Assembly (NCBI RefSeq): GCF_025698545.1
Contig: NC_068576.1
Coordinates: 55,464,094 to 55,528,093, forward strand
DNA: 64,000 nucleotides
Direction of reading: 5' to 3'
DNA from: Gossypium raimondii
Lineage: Eukaryota > Streptophyta > Magnoliopsida > Malvales > Malvaceae
The position numbers and the translations under genes are program-made. Below the pieces are notes generated by a model. That model was not told the origin of the DNA and searched no databases. It worked only from the letters and a program-made list of their open reading frames with translations. Shown one piece after another: positions 33,713 to 47,665 of the stretch. Every line of letters begins with the position of its first letter. The first letter of the stretch is position 1.

Positions 33713-34141
33713 TCATGTTAAATAGGACTTGCGACTGTGGGATCTTTCTACTTCAGTTGAATCATCATCCGGATCCGGGAATGTGTCTCGTAACCAGCCC
33801 ATCTCGATCCGACCTCCGTTAATTTTCTCTGGAATAGCACCCAAAAGCTCATAGCACACCGCTCCCCAATCGCCAAATTGAACAGACACGGTGACTGGGT
33901 ACCCATCCACCGGTAATCCCAATTGCAGATTGACATCTTCCAAAGTGATAGTGCACTCTTCACATGGAAGATGAAATGTGTGCATCTCGGATCTCCACCT
34001 CTCGATCAACGCACTGATAAGTTTTGGGTCCAACTTGCATCCCCGGCCTACCGTCGCCACGTGCCAAAAACCCGATTCCCGCAGGTAATTCTCTACCAAC
34101 AGTGATGGAGGACCATGCATATTCCGGATATAGCATTCCAA
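33713..34141 (-). pseudogene. plant mobile domain (PMD) gene fragment
   Basis: A minus-strand ORF of 142 codons with features of the plant mobile domain shared by MAIN/MAIL1 proteins and plant transposons. It begins with a short lead ending in YLRESGFWHVATVGRGCKLD, continues with LISALIERWRSEMHTFHLPC and the typical TITLEDVNLQLGLPVDG, and ends in a FGDWGAVCYELLG-type segment. Family domains usually run much further, so this is the 5' part of a broken or multi-exon gene. A ~24-bp direct repeat (AAATAGGACTTGCGACTATG near 33663 and a near copy near 33720) sits at the 3' break. The upstream sequence (34400-34840) is related to the Mutator-like element at 50582-51804, so the fragment is probably transposon cargo. 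Confidence 0.7.
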
Positions 34142-34499
34142 TATCCGATCTACAGACTTTTATAACAAATAATAAATTAATAATTATCTAAAAATGCATA
34201 AATAAAAAAATCTTAAATAATATTTAAAAAATAAATTTAACACTTACCATTTTCATTTGTTCAACGGATATGTGATGGTTATCAAGACGAATAAATTATC
34301 CGGCCATTGCTAAATTCGTACAAATTTTTACGATTTAAAAAAAAATTAAAAAATTAATTTTTTAAAAAATTAAAAATAGGGATTTAAGAGAAATTTAAGA
34401 GGAAATTGAGAGCAAATTGAAATTAAATATGGATTTGAGAGAAATTTGGAAGGAAATTGAGAGCAAATTGAGAGGAAATTGAGAAAATAATTGAGAGAG

Positions 34500-34840
34500 G
34501 ATTAGTTTGTGAAAAAAATAAAAGGGTGGAGGGATTTTATAGTTTTTTTTTACCGTTGGGGGGCAACGGTCAAAAAAATGACCGTTGGACTGTTCACGCG
34601 CGGGGAAAACGCGTCCCCAGAGGTGCGCTACATGACAGCAAAACGCGTCCACGTCGCGCTTTGTTGCCACGTAGGCAAAGCGCGCCCTCAGGGACGCGTT
34701 TTGCTGACACGTCCCTTGACATCGCGTTGACGTGGACGCGTTTTCGAAGAAAATGGCCAATTCTGATAAATAATAAAATACTGAGCCCATTTCGATAAAT
34801 TTAAAAAAGAAAAGCTTTTAATGGTATTTTGTCCCGTAGC
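34500..34840. mobile_element. GC-rich terminal region of a PMD-associated transposon
   Basis: This region repeats inverted words such as ACGCGTCCACGTC and GACGTGGACGCG. It ends in ATAAATAATAAAATACTGAG, GCCCATTTCGATAAATTT and GGTATTTTGTCCC. The same order of words closes the element ending at 51804 and also occurs at 50700-50893. It lies upstream of the PMD ORF on the minus strand and may have served as its promoter. No matching left end was found near 33540, so the element is truncated. Confidence 0.6.
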
Positions 34841-35040
34841 TGCATCAATAATTAGATTAAAAACATTCAAATTTAATAAAATCAAATAAAACTGTATCAA
34901 AATTACTTCTCGTATTTCGGGCCGTCTTATAAAAACAAAACCCCCATTTCATTTTTGTTTTGGATCACATTCAAGTAATAATAATTTTTAATTATTCGAA
35001 CCAAATAATAATAAATTTCCATTAATTTTGCGTGTCCGTG
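34841..35040. other. proximal upstream region of spermine synthase
   Basis: A short spacer between the PMD-associated repeat and the spermine synthase promoter. It is AT-rich and has no gene. Confidence 0.5.
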
Positions 35041-35042
35041 TC

Positions 35043-35050
35043 TATATAAA
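35043..35050 (+). promoter_or_regulatory. TATA box of spermine synthase
   Basis: TATATAAA followed about 30 bases later by a C/A-rich start region. The leader exon (about 35075-35269) has no ATG and ends at a strong donor, CCAG|GTAAGA. The leader intron runs to an acceptor at 36486, leaving 31 bases before the start codon. Confidence 0.65.
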
Positions 35051-35269
35051 CGGGGTCGGATCCTCCAATTTCCTTCAAAAACAAGCAAAGTCTGAAAATC
35101 AAATAAGCACTGAAAAACAAGAACAAAACTGATTTATTTATTTATTGAAGAAACATTTTTTTCCCCTGTCTTTACCGTACTCTGTAACCCTTCCCGCTCG
35201 CTATTTGGACTCTCCCGATTATTCAAGAGTTTCATTATTTTTTTCAACTCTCACTGTCATTAAGACCAG

Positions 35270-36486
35270 GTAAGATTTTCTTCTTTATTTAATACACACA
35301 CACATATATATATTTCGATTTTTTTGAATTTATTTCATCATTTTGCTTGTTTAATGTGTTCATTGCCGTTGTTTGATCTCCGAGATATGTGATTTTGCAT
35401 TTTGCTGTAATTTAATACTTTTTTTTTGTTTATTTGTTTCATCGAGTTTGAAAAAGTGGAAGTTTTAAGAGATTCTTTTGTTTTGATTTCGTTTTGTTCT
35501 TCAAAACCCTACTTCTTTCCATTTTAAGAGAATCGGAGATTTTGCGTTAATTTTTATCTTTAATTTTTTTCTCATATATGTTTATTTTTGTAATATAAGC
35601 AAAAAAAAAAATAGAGCTTAACTTGGTTATAATTGCATTAAATGATAGGTTATGGCTGCCTAACATCTATCTACCTAAAATTGATTTGAAATTGTCGTTT
35701 ACATTACGTAACTTGATGGAAATTCGTTTTATTTCCCCCCCTTTTTTTTGTTGTTGGTATATATTATCCACAGACCAACCGAGAACCATTAGGAAATTTT
35801 GACTTTGATCATTTCTAGAAGCAGCGTTTCTGTTTGTTCATATTCCTTTTTATTATTATTTAAATCAGTTTAGAGCTGGAAGAAATTAAATTAAAAGATA
35901 AAGAGAAAATCATATAACTTATAATCATAGCATGTAAGTTAAATCATTGTGATTTAATGTTGTTTTCTTTGATCTTATATGATATCAGAATCTGCTTCCA
36001 TTACTTTAGGTAATTAGGTTATAATTATCTAGTTTCCTTAATCACTTTCACGATCCAAAATCGATGCCTTTTAAATACATTTTTGCCTTAAAGGAACTCT
36101 CCAGCTTGCCATGATAGCTTTGAATTAAAAAAATAAAAGAGAAGGGTCTGGAATTCTGCTGCCAAATTTCTCGGGTTTAACACACTCTTTATTCTTTAAT
36201 TTCTTTTTTCTCCCTTTGAGGCTTATTATTATTTTAACAATCGTGAGGAATGTGTGAAAGTAATGCTTGAAGAACAAGGAATCTGATGCTTTTTTTTTCC
36301 CAGGGAGCACTGTGAAAATAAATATTTTTAATTTCTGAAAGGAACATCTTTACTTTTCTATATCATCATGCGTATTTTGTTTCTGAATGATACTTCGATA
36401 AATGTTTTAATCTGCACGTGCCTGCATATGTTGGCTTCTTTTTTTAACCTTAAGAAGAAAGTTTAAGAATTTGTTTTGACATATAG
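35270..36486 (+). other. 5'-leader intron of spermine synthase
   Basis: A 1217-bp T-rich intron between the donor after CATTAAGACCAG (35269) and the acceptor ATATAG (36486). Introns in plant leaders often raise expression. No other gene was seen inside it. The splice sites are read from sequence and not backed by transcripts. Confidence 0.6.
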
Positions 36487-36517
36487 AGGCTGGAGCCGAA
36501 GAAGAAAAAGATAATCT

Positions 36518-39678
<3,161 letters not shown>

Positions 39679-40729
39679 GACTCCGCAGCCCCGGAACAAG
39701 AAAACTGTCTCCTAAAGCAAATTTGTAGAACTTGCAATTGTTTACTTTTTATCGTAAGCTTATAAATACTTGTATTCGAGACATAGGCAGTAAATAAATG
39801 TGTTCAACATGCAGGTGAAATTGGAACCATTTTAGTATGTATTTACAGTTCTAATTTCAGGGAATACGTAGTATAGGACTTAGCCTTATGGGTTGTGTGA
39901 CGCAGCAATGTGTTTGCTTGATGATAGGTGCTTCAAATGTCTTTCAAGTCAGTGTTCTGAACTTGACAACATTGAAACACCTGAAAGAAGAAAAAGATGG
40001 GAAAAATAAGGTACCATATGTTTCTTATTCATAATAATTATTGCAGTTTGTGTGTTATAATTTTGGTCGGTGTATGTTTATGCATTTGTAACGAGATGTC
40101 AAACCAGTTCCCCTTTCACATCCGCAGCACTAGCATAGTTGCGATGCTCCTTGAATTCTATGTGCAATGTTTCTGGCTATCGGGGTTGCTTTGTTTCAAG
40201 CTCTTCAAACAAAGAGTTTCACCTTTGATATAATCTTCGTCTTCCAAAATAGCTCTCCAGGTTGTCCTCACAATACTACGGGGCCAAAGGCATTTTCAAC
40301 GATTTTTCCCATCACTGCCATATGCCTTGCATCACTGATCAAATCCCATATTTTTAAGGCAAAGAAGCCGTTATCATCTTTAGTTTTATTGTGAATATTA
40401 TAAGTCATTATATAAGTAACATTGGTTAAGAAGGAACAAACAACTTTGATTCTCATTAACACCGACAATACAACCTTCAGGCGATTAATCAATACTTTAA
40501 AGATGAGTTTATGGATGACGTTACATTAACTGATCGATTTCAACTCACCTCTGTGTTTTAGGTTTGAAACATTTTGGATAAAGATAATATAGCTATAATT
40601 GCAAATAATTAAGGACTCTACTTGTTTAGAACCCCCGAACAGAATTGGATAATCTCATTTTTAATTATCTATCAGTATTATTGAGAAAAAGAGTAGAAAA
40701 TGATAAATGAGTTATTTCTGTGAACAACT
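39679..40729. other. 3' flank of spermine synthase and spacer
   Basis: An AATAAA at 39793-39798 lies 115 bases after the stop. Beyond about 39850 the sequence is unremarkable, and small ORFs here lack family features. No gene was seen. Confidence 0.55.
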
Positions 40730-41190
40730 TAATATACTATCTCTTTTTAACCTTTTGAGTGAAATGTGGCAAAATGAAAGAAAACTTCATCGGCTAACCT
40801 TATCGTTTTCATTTCGTAGGAACTACGAGATCACTCCAAGGACGCCTTTGGTATGTAGGGGTCATAGACCGACCATAGAACATTGTTCATGGAATGCATT
40901 AATTGTCGACTCTTAAGTTCGACAGTAAGGGTCGGAGAAGGATAATCACTCATTCTTAAAATCGATATTCCTAAGACCAAACAGTCGAAGGGGAGAAAGC
41001 TCTCCGTTGTTCCTGGTTCTCCCATAACTGGAACCACAAGATTTTTTAGTTAGAATGGAATTTCAACTCAAAATTTTTCCATTCATGATTCTTCCATGAC
41101 TAGAACCACAAGATTTTTTAGTTAGAATGGAAGACCAACTCAAAACTTTTTGAGATTTTAGTAAGAGTTACTCTTTGAAAAGAACAATAA
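40730..41190. other. nuclear insertion of plastid DNA (NUPT), decayed
   Basis: The stretch containing GAACTACGAGATCACTCCAA, GACCGACCATAGAAC, GTAAGGGTCGGAGAAGG, CACTCATTCTTAAAA and CTCTCCGTTGTTCCTGG reads as a mutated copy of the conserved plastid ribosomal-operon spacer region (inverted repeat, around trnI/trnA-rrn23), recognised from memory. Most differences are C-to-T or G-to-A, as expected for methylated nuclear copies. Part of it is duplicated with a 72-bp period (GAACCACAAGATTTTTTAGT at 41031 and 41103). The left edge is uncertain. Confidence 0.7.
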
Positions 41191-41500
41191 AATTTATATT
41201 TGAGTCGTTAATGTAAAATTTTTAATTATTTTTATTTTATTTATTTTAATATTATCCTTTACATAGTTTATCTTCAAATTTTAAAAGTTACATTTTATGC
41301 AGTTCAATTATAATTCAAACTTAATTTTAAAAAATACATTAAACCAGTTTTAAAATTTAAATTCAATAGTTATTTTTAACACTTAATTTTGAAATTTATA
41401 TTGAGAATTTCTTTTTTGGATGTTGCAATCATTTAGAAACTAGGATGTAAATTCTAAGCACGAGTACAGAAGATCATTCCTCCCACCGCAAAAAGCAAAG
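41191..41500. other. AT-rich spacer upstream of the second PP2C
   Basis: Plain AT-rich sequence with no gene, and no TATA box that I would rely on. Transcription of the downstream gene probably starts somewhere in 41480-41560. Confidence 0.45.
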
Positions 41501-41562
41501 ACAGCATGAAGAGTGCCACGTTGCTATTTTCTCTTCGGTGCCAGCCTACAGTATTTGCCACC

Positions 41563-41606
41563 TCTCTCTCTCTCTCTCACACACCCACACACACTATCAC
41601 TTTCCA

Positions 41607-41646
<40 letters not shown>
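41563..41646. repeat. (CT)n microsatellite in the PP2C leader
   Basis: Long runs of TC dinucleotides, interrupted by ACACACCCACACACAC around 41580. It lies in the probable 5' leader of the PP2C at 42587. CT-rich leaders are common in plant housekeeping genes and are length-polymorphic. Confidence 0.8.
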
Positions 41647-41649
<3 letters not shown>

Positions 41650-41935
41650 ATCTAATAATTTTCTTCACATCGCTTTCCTTTTTTTCCTCCACTTTCTCTC
41701 TCTAGGGTTTCCGATTCTCCTCGCATTTTTTTTTCTTTTTTCACTTTGAGAGATAGAGAGAGAGAGTGAAAACCGCTTCGCAACGCGGTCGACTCCTAGT
41801 AGGCGCCTCCACTTCAGATTCAGATCCTCCACGTGTTCCAACCTGGACCCGATCTGATCCATCTTTTTTTTTTTTAAATCCAAAATTCTCGAGAGAGATC
41901 CCGTTTTTGTTACTTTCGTTTAAATTTGATCGAAA

Positions 41936-41989
41936 ATGGTGCGGTTTTTGATCATTTTATCAGCTCAGGAAATGAATCAAATACTCTGA
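41936..41989 (+). other. 17-residue upstream ORF in the PP2C leader
   Basis: ATG at 41936 has a strong context (AAAATGG) and runs 17 codons to TGA at 41987-41989. It ends 11 bases before a candidate donor (CAAAT|GTGAGA at 42000) of a leader intron whose acceptor is at 42533. If this leader exon is right, the uORF is on the mRNA and would reduce initiation at 42587. Confidence 0.4.
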
Positions 41990-42239
41990 AAAAGCAAATG
42001 TGAGATTTTAATTCCTCTCTGGACTTTTTTTTTCCCTTTTGTTATTAGGCTCTGGTTTATACTTACTTTTGTAGTTGGAAATCTCAGCTTAATATTGTTA
42101 GTTTTAGCTTCTTATGGAGATTAAAAGTTGTTGATAAAAAAGCATGTACTGCGAGCATATTCAAATTGAATGTTTAATGATTCGATTTTGTTGGAAGCTT
42201 TCTAGACTATGTGAATTACTGCAGTTACTTGGGTTATAT

Positions 42240-42440
42240 TTAGGTTGAAATGTGCCTATAGTCCCTGTACTTTTAAAAATTAGGAATTTAGTCCCTGTAC
42301 TTGCATTTCCAGGAATTTAGCCCCTCTACTTTCTAAATTTCAAAATTCAGATTCAACTGTTAATACTGTTGAATTTTTTTTGTTAAATTCTGGTTAAATA
42401 TGATATACTTTTTTAATTACATAGCTACCAAGTGAGTAGT
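42240..42440. repeat. dispersed repeat in the PP2C leader intron
   Basis: Phrases such as TAGTCCCTGTACTT occur twice in tandem, followed by CAACTGTTAATACTGTT. Related phrasing occurs in intron 7 of the same gene (about 45440-45600: CCCCTTTACTCAAAAAATGA, TTAGCCCCTCTAC) and near 48680-48950. These appear to be copies of abundant, non-coding plant MITE-like repeats. Ends were not defined. Confidence 0.4.
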
Positions 42441-42586
42441 TTTTTTTTTGTTGTTTTTAAATTTCAAAATGTAATAGCATCAGTTAAAAACGCTTGTCAT
42501 TTTTATTTATTTATTTATTTTTTTGGTATGCAGCATTGTTGGTGGCTTTTGAAGACCTGGCTCTAAGAAGCCATAAGTAGACATAG

Positions 42587-45500
42587 ATGGTATGCAACAG
42601 TTGCTTAAAGAGTGTAATTGTTCAAACTGGGCAGATAGGAACAATATTAACCCGGAAAAGGGTGCATTTACAAAGTACTGTAAGGACTTTATATGCCGGT
42701 GGTGCTGGATTAACTTTTTTGTGGAATCGTGAATTTCGAACAAGTGCTAAGATGATGGTGGATTCGGGCGCAGCAGCAAGCCAGGGTCCCGTAGTCCATA
42801 AATTCCCAGAGAAAGATGATGCTGGATATGTTAGTGGAGGGTGGAAAAGGTAAATATTAAGCTTTCCACCTGTAATAATTAGTTGTTTTATCATACAGAT
42901 TGAGCTATAAGTATAGCCTGTTTCATGAATGCCACCATGATTTGTTTAGAATCAAACATGTGTATTGTTGGTTCTGAACTTTTAGTATGATTTGTTTCTG
43001 GATGAATGTTGCTAGGATGTACTTGTATGCCGGTGAATTTTGCAAATGCTGATAGGGTAAATTCATAGTATGTTTCTTATTTGATCTGGCAGTGAGGATG
43101 GAAGATTAAGCTGCGGTTATTCAAGTTTCAGGGGAAAGAGAGCAACCATGGAAGATTGCTATGATATTAAAACTTCCAAGATTAATGGGCAGACAGTCTG
43201 CTTGTTTGGAATCTTTGATGGTTAGTTTCTCTCTTATCATCGCTTTCCTTGTAGATTGGTGTGAAATAGGAAACACTACAATTTGCTGTAACATATTATT
43301 AAAAAGCACATGGAAGGCCCCATCTAATATGATTATTGGAGAAGTACTTAGTCTACAATGTGAGGCTAATTCCCATGATCTGTATTTCCACAACCACAAT
43401 ACTTATAATGCAAAGAAATGCTCAAACATACAAGTTTTTTCATGGTATGTTATGTTTGTGGTTTAAATATGTGTTCAGATCATCTGAAAACATATAATAA
43501 CCTTGGAGTAGTGTATTGGGACATGCTTACAACTAATTAGTGGCTATGGCACAATCGTCCAAAGTTTCCTAGGTCGAAGACAGTTGAATTTCTAAATTAT
43601 GTCTGTCTAAGCTTTCTTGTGGTTTCATTTAAATCAGAGTATTAACTGATATGTGATTATGACAATCAATCTGTCTTATTTTCATTTTACATCTCAAAAG
43701 TGACTTTGTTTGGAAGATTTGAGTTTTGGCCTATTTATACAATAAGTTATCCTGGCCATGCATTTTTCGGTGATAGGAACATTTCGCGAGAGTAAGATGC
43801 CTTTCATATCTGAGAATGACAGCTTTTGTTGACCTGCGTTTTAACCATATCATGTGTAATTGCAGGGCATGGTGGTTCTCGTGCTGCTGAGTATTTGAAG
43901 CAACACCTTTTTGAGAAACTAATGAAGCATCCGCAGTTCATGACCGACACCAAACTTGCCATAAGTGTGTTCAAGATCTCTGATATGCTGTGTTTATGGA
44001 GAATATAAATTGTTGCATGTCCTTTGTTGTCAATTTTATAGATGATCCATGCATTTACAAGTACCTGTAACTCTGTTTTGTTCTGAGTCTGTAGCTTGCA
44101 TTCAGATGGGCTTGTGTCCTCATATTACCAATCTATTTGAAAATTCTCTGTAATTTATACTGGCTTCATTGGATATACCTGCAGGTGAAACATATCAGCA
44201 GACTGATGCAGATTTCTTGGATTCTGAAAGAGATACTTACCGGGATGATGGTTCCACTGCTTCAACTGCAGTGTTGGTTGGTAACCATCTATATGTTGCC
44301 AATGTTGGAGACTCGAGGACTATAATATCCAAGGCTGGAAAAGGTATTCTATGCATTTTTAATTGCTTAGTAATATGTTAGTTTCAAGCGCATCAGTACA
44401 TGCGATAATATATTCTTTCTTTAAATACTTCTACTTGATGGTTCCTTGAAATTGCTTGCTGTGTACTGTTCAGTAAAGTGAAGATGGCCAGGCACCATAT
44501 TCTGAAAGCATGAGTTTTTCTTTATACTGTCCTCTGTTTATTTATAATGAACGGTCATGTCGCATTATTTTTATATCTAGACTTTGTGGGTTATCTACTT
44601 AGTTTCTTTTCCTCGTGATAACCATTAATAATTATGAATTATATATAAAAAATATGAAATGTATGTTACATTTTTGAGTGCTTTGTATATCCTATACAGG
44701 AAACTTATGGCTCTATTAGAGTAACTGCAGTTGACATGAAAATAAATGTTGTGAATTCTTAATTTGTAAATTGGGATTCCTAAAAGAAGTTTCCTTTCCT
44801 TTTAAAGCAATTCCACTATCTGAAGACCATAAACCAAATAGAAGCGATGAACGGAAGAGAATCGAAAGTGCTGGAGGGGTTGTTATGTGGGCAGGTAAAA
44901 CTGTTTAAAAAATCCAATTTCCTTATTGAAGTGAAGACAAATATTTTCCTTTATATATCTGGTGATTAAATTGGTAGTGTCGGCTCCTGAAAGTTTATCA
45001 CGAATTTCTTGTTGATCATGTTATCAGGAACTTGGAGGGTAGGAGGTGTGTTAGCTATGTCTCGAGCTTTCGGTAATCGCATGTTGAAACAATTTGTTGT
45101 TGCAGAACCAGAGATTCAGGTGATCCTAAACAGTATATGCTAACAGCTAGTAATCTTTAATCATCGTTACATAGCAAATTGATTTAGAAGGCAGTAAGTA
45201 GGTTACATAAAAATTGTATTAATGAAATTTGTACTCTTGTTGCTTCTCAGGACAGAGAGATAAATGAAGAGTTTGAGTTTCTTGTGCTTGCTAGTGATGG
45301 ATTATGGGATGTAGTGCCTAATGAGGTAAAACTTTTCTCTAACATGTGCCTTCCCATGTGCACAGTTGCACTTAATTGTCCATCCATGTATCACACATGC
45401 ACCTGGTATTGTTTTTGGGAATGGTCTAAGAATACAGTAGGTAAAGTACGATAGAGGCCTTTGTACTAGGAGTCAGATTGCATTTTATCCCCTTTACTCA

Positions 45501-45842
45501 AAAAATGAGCAAATTAGCCCCTCTACATTAGACCAAAGAACAAGCTGGTTCTTTGGTTAAAAATTTCATCTATTTTTACTTTTAAAAACTGGTCTGTGTA
45601 TGTCAAAATGAGTTACACAATGGATGATCGGAGTTTATTTCTGCATGTTTGGCTGTTATAAGTTAAAATTGTATTTACAGGATGCTGTTTCCCTTGCCCG
45701 AGTAGAAGAAGAACCGGAGACAGCTGCTAGAAAGTTGACAGAAACTGCGTTTACTCGAGGGAGTGCCGACAATATAACATGCATTGTAGTAAGATTCCAC
45801 CATGGCAAGGCACATCCACTTAATTCCGATTCCCAAGCGTGA
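42587..45842 (+). CDS. protein phosphatase 2C, PP2C-76-like
   Basis: Exons 42587-42849, 43093-43220, 43866-43964, 44185-44343, 44808-44894, 45028-45119, 45251-45325 and 45681-45842 give 354 aa. The start is fixed by an in-frame TAG immediately before the ATG (42584-42586). A basic ~85-residue N-terminal extension precedes the PP2C domain: KRATMED (Asp109), GIFDGHGG (Asp130, Gly131), [29 protein letters not shown] (Asp292) and GSADNITC near the end. The AMSRAFGN segment and the lack of a clade-A Trp place it with the PP2C-59/69/71/76 group rather than the ABA co-receptors. The extension and the nearby spermine synthase fit Arabidopsis At5g53140 (PP2C-76), from memory. It dephosphorylates Ser/Thr; targets are unknown. 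Confidence 0.92.
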
Positions 45843-47208
45843 TCTAAAATTGCATTTGCCTGTTCAGATTTATATACAATTTCAGTTTTTGAGTTTGAAA
45901 TCTGCATTTTGCCTTGCGGTCAATGTGCATATATCAAGGTGACAATTTGCTTATTCATTGTTTTCTTTTCTTTTTCTTTTTTCATTCCCTAATGTTCGAA
46001 ATTGAAATACATGGACCGAATGCTCTGTTTGTCCAAATCTGCACCTTTTTCGTTTGTTTATTTGAGATCTGGTAGGAATTTCTAGTTCATCTATCAACTC
46101 TTCATTTAGTAGTCATAGGCATTTGACAAGGTAAGCTCTCCATTTTTAGTGCGGGTTCGGATATTTGAATTTTTTTTACTCTAAAAGAAATGATTTAATG
46201 GAATTTTGAAATTTAATATTTTTATCCAAATTTTGGAGACAATAAATAAAACATTTGAATTACATAGAACTTTATTATATATTTTATAATCTATAATCAT
46301 ACGCATTGACGAAGCACGATGCTATGAAGTTTTATAACTAGCAATTTACAGTACGAAAACAAATAGTTTATATTTGTAAGAGCTTAATTTTACAAATATG
46401 CAACATTTATGATTGTGTCGGAATTAATGCTATATAATCAAATAACAAGAAGTTCGTTTAATGCAAAAGGTTTATGTGAGGACTTCGTTCCATTTCTAAA
46501 TTATTAGTATTATTAAATTATAAATAATAATATAAAATAGACAAATAATATCCGAGATATTGAATTGATGTATTGGAATAATTTAATCAGTAATTGTTTA
46601 AATTCATTAATCATCTATAAACAGGAGCGTAAAAATGAAAAATTCTTTATTCTTCAACCTAAACTGATTAATGTTTACAGGTCATCAAACTGGTCTTAGC
46701 TCACGCCGGCAGGTTTCACAAGTCATCATGCTGTGTACAATAATCCATTAGGCAGTAAACCATGGAACAAATTCTTGTACAGCTCAACGCTGTAAACATA
46801 ATGGATTGGGTTGTATATCGTGGTTTATTTAATAATAATAAAACCTTCCAATTGGATCCCTTCTATTGGGCAGCTGGTGTTAACAGCAGTGTTGCACCAC
46901 CTGGCAAAGCTGCCAAGTGTTGTATGGAAAGGAAGAAGCTCTTAATGCAGAGAGGTGCCTCTGCAAAAGAAAAAGGATGGAGATATCTTGAGTTGACATG
47001 GTATTTTGACATTAATTATATAAAATAAAAATATAAAAAAATTATTTTTATGGTTTTATAAATAAAATATTTTGTATATTTTTAGAAAATTCATGTCATT
47101 TGTTAAACAGTAAGTGTTAATTATGTTAGAAACAGTATAAGAATTTTTTTGGTCGAATAAAAACAATTGTAATAAAAGCTAAAATAGAGTCTGATACATA
47201 ACTGTTCC
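45843..47208. other. spacer after the second PP2C
   Basis: The 3' UTR lies within the first few hundred bases, with no clear AATAAA. The 88-codon ORF at 46762-47028 begins MEQILVQLNAVNIMDWVV and has no recognised domain; I do not call it a gene. The remainder is AT-rich. Confidence 0.45.
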
Positions 47209-47665
47209 CTATGCATCATTTTGGAGAAAACAATTTAAGCAACCAAGTGGATTAAAGCAAATACAAAACAAGTCATTGAAAGAAATAAAATTTGAAGGAG
47301 AAGAAGGTTGAAAAGTAGTCCCCAAGCGAGCAAGTGCATTCGCACATTTGTTTCTTTCTCGAAAAACATGCATCAATAAACTAAAGCTCAAAAACTAGAG
47401 GAGTGTCTTGCATTCATTAATTAAAGGAGATAACAAAATGTTATAATTAGAATCACAGTACTAGCATCAGCTTCTATTTCAATGTTGGAGATACTAAGCT
47501 CCCACAGTTCTGCTTCAACACTAGTTGCTCTAGGGATATAATGGTGCGATCCAATAACCTAATTTCTATAATCATCATGAATTATGGCCCTACACTCACC
47601 TTATCCGCATTTCCCAATGAAGAACCATCAATATTTAGTTTGAATCAACCTAGCGGAGGGGGGTT
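47209..47665 (-). pseudogene. LINE-type RNase H (RVT_3) fragment
   Basis: Read on the minus strand from about 47665, broken frames spell PLGWFKLNIDGSSLGNA, then AELWELSISNIEIEADAS, then MHVFRERNKCANALARLG. This is the order of the RNase H-like domain found at the 3' end of plant LINE-derived reverse transcriptases: the DGS motif with the first catalytic Asp, the Glu/Asp motifs, and REgNkxADxLA at the end. Stops and frame changes show it is dead. The reverse transcriptase part was not found. Confidence 0.7.

Noticed and set aside
34395..34790. 131-codon minus-strand ORF in the GC-rich repeat
   Set aside because: It lies within transposon terminal repeats, and similar frames open in the sister copies only because of the repeated GC-rich words.
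40831..41037. Minus-strand 68-codon ORF
   Set aside because: It is a by-product of the plastid-DNA insertion and reads through non-coding spacer of the plastome.
46762..47028. 88-codon ORF that could be a small gene
   Set aside because: It has no recognised domain, no promoter or leader signals, and is followed by retroelement debris.
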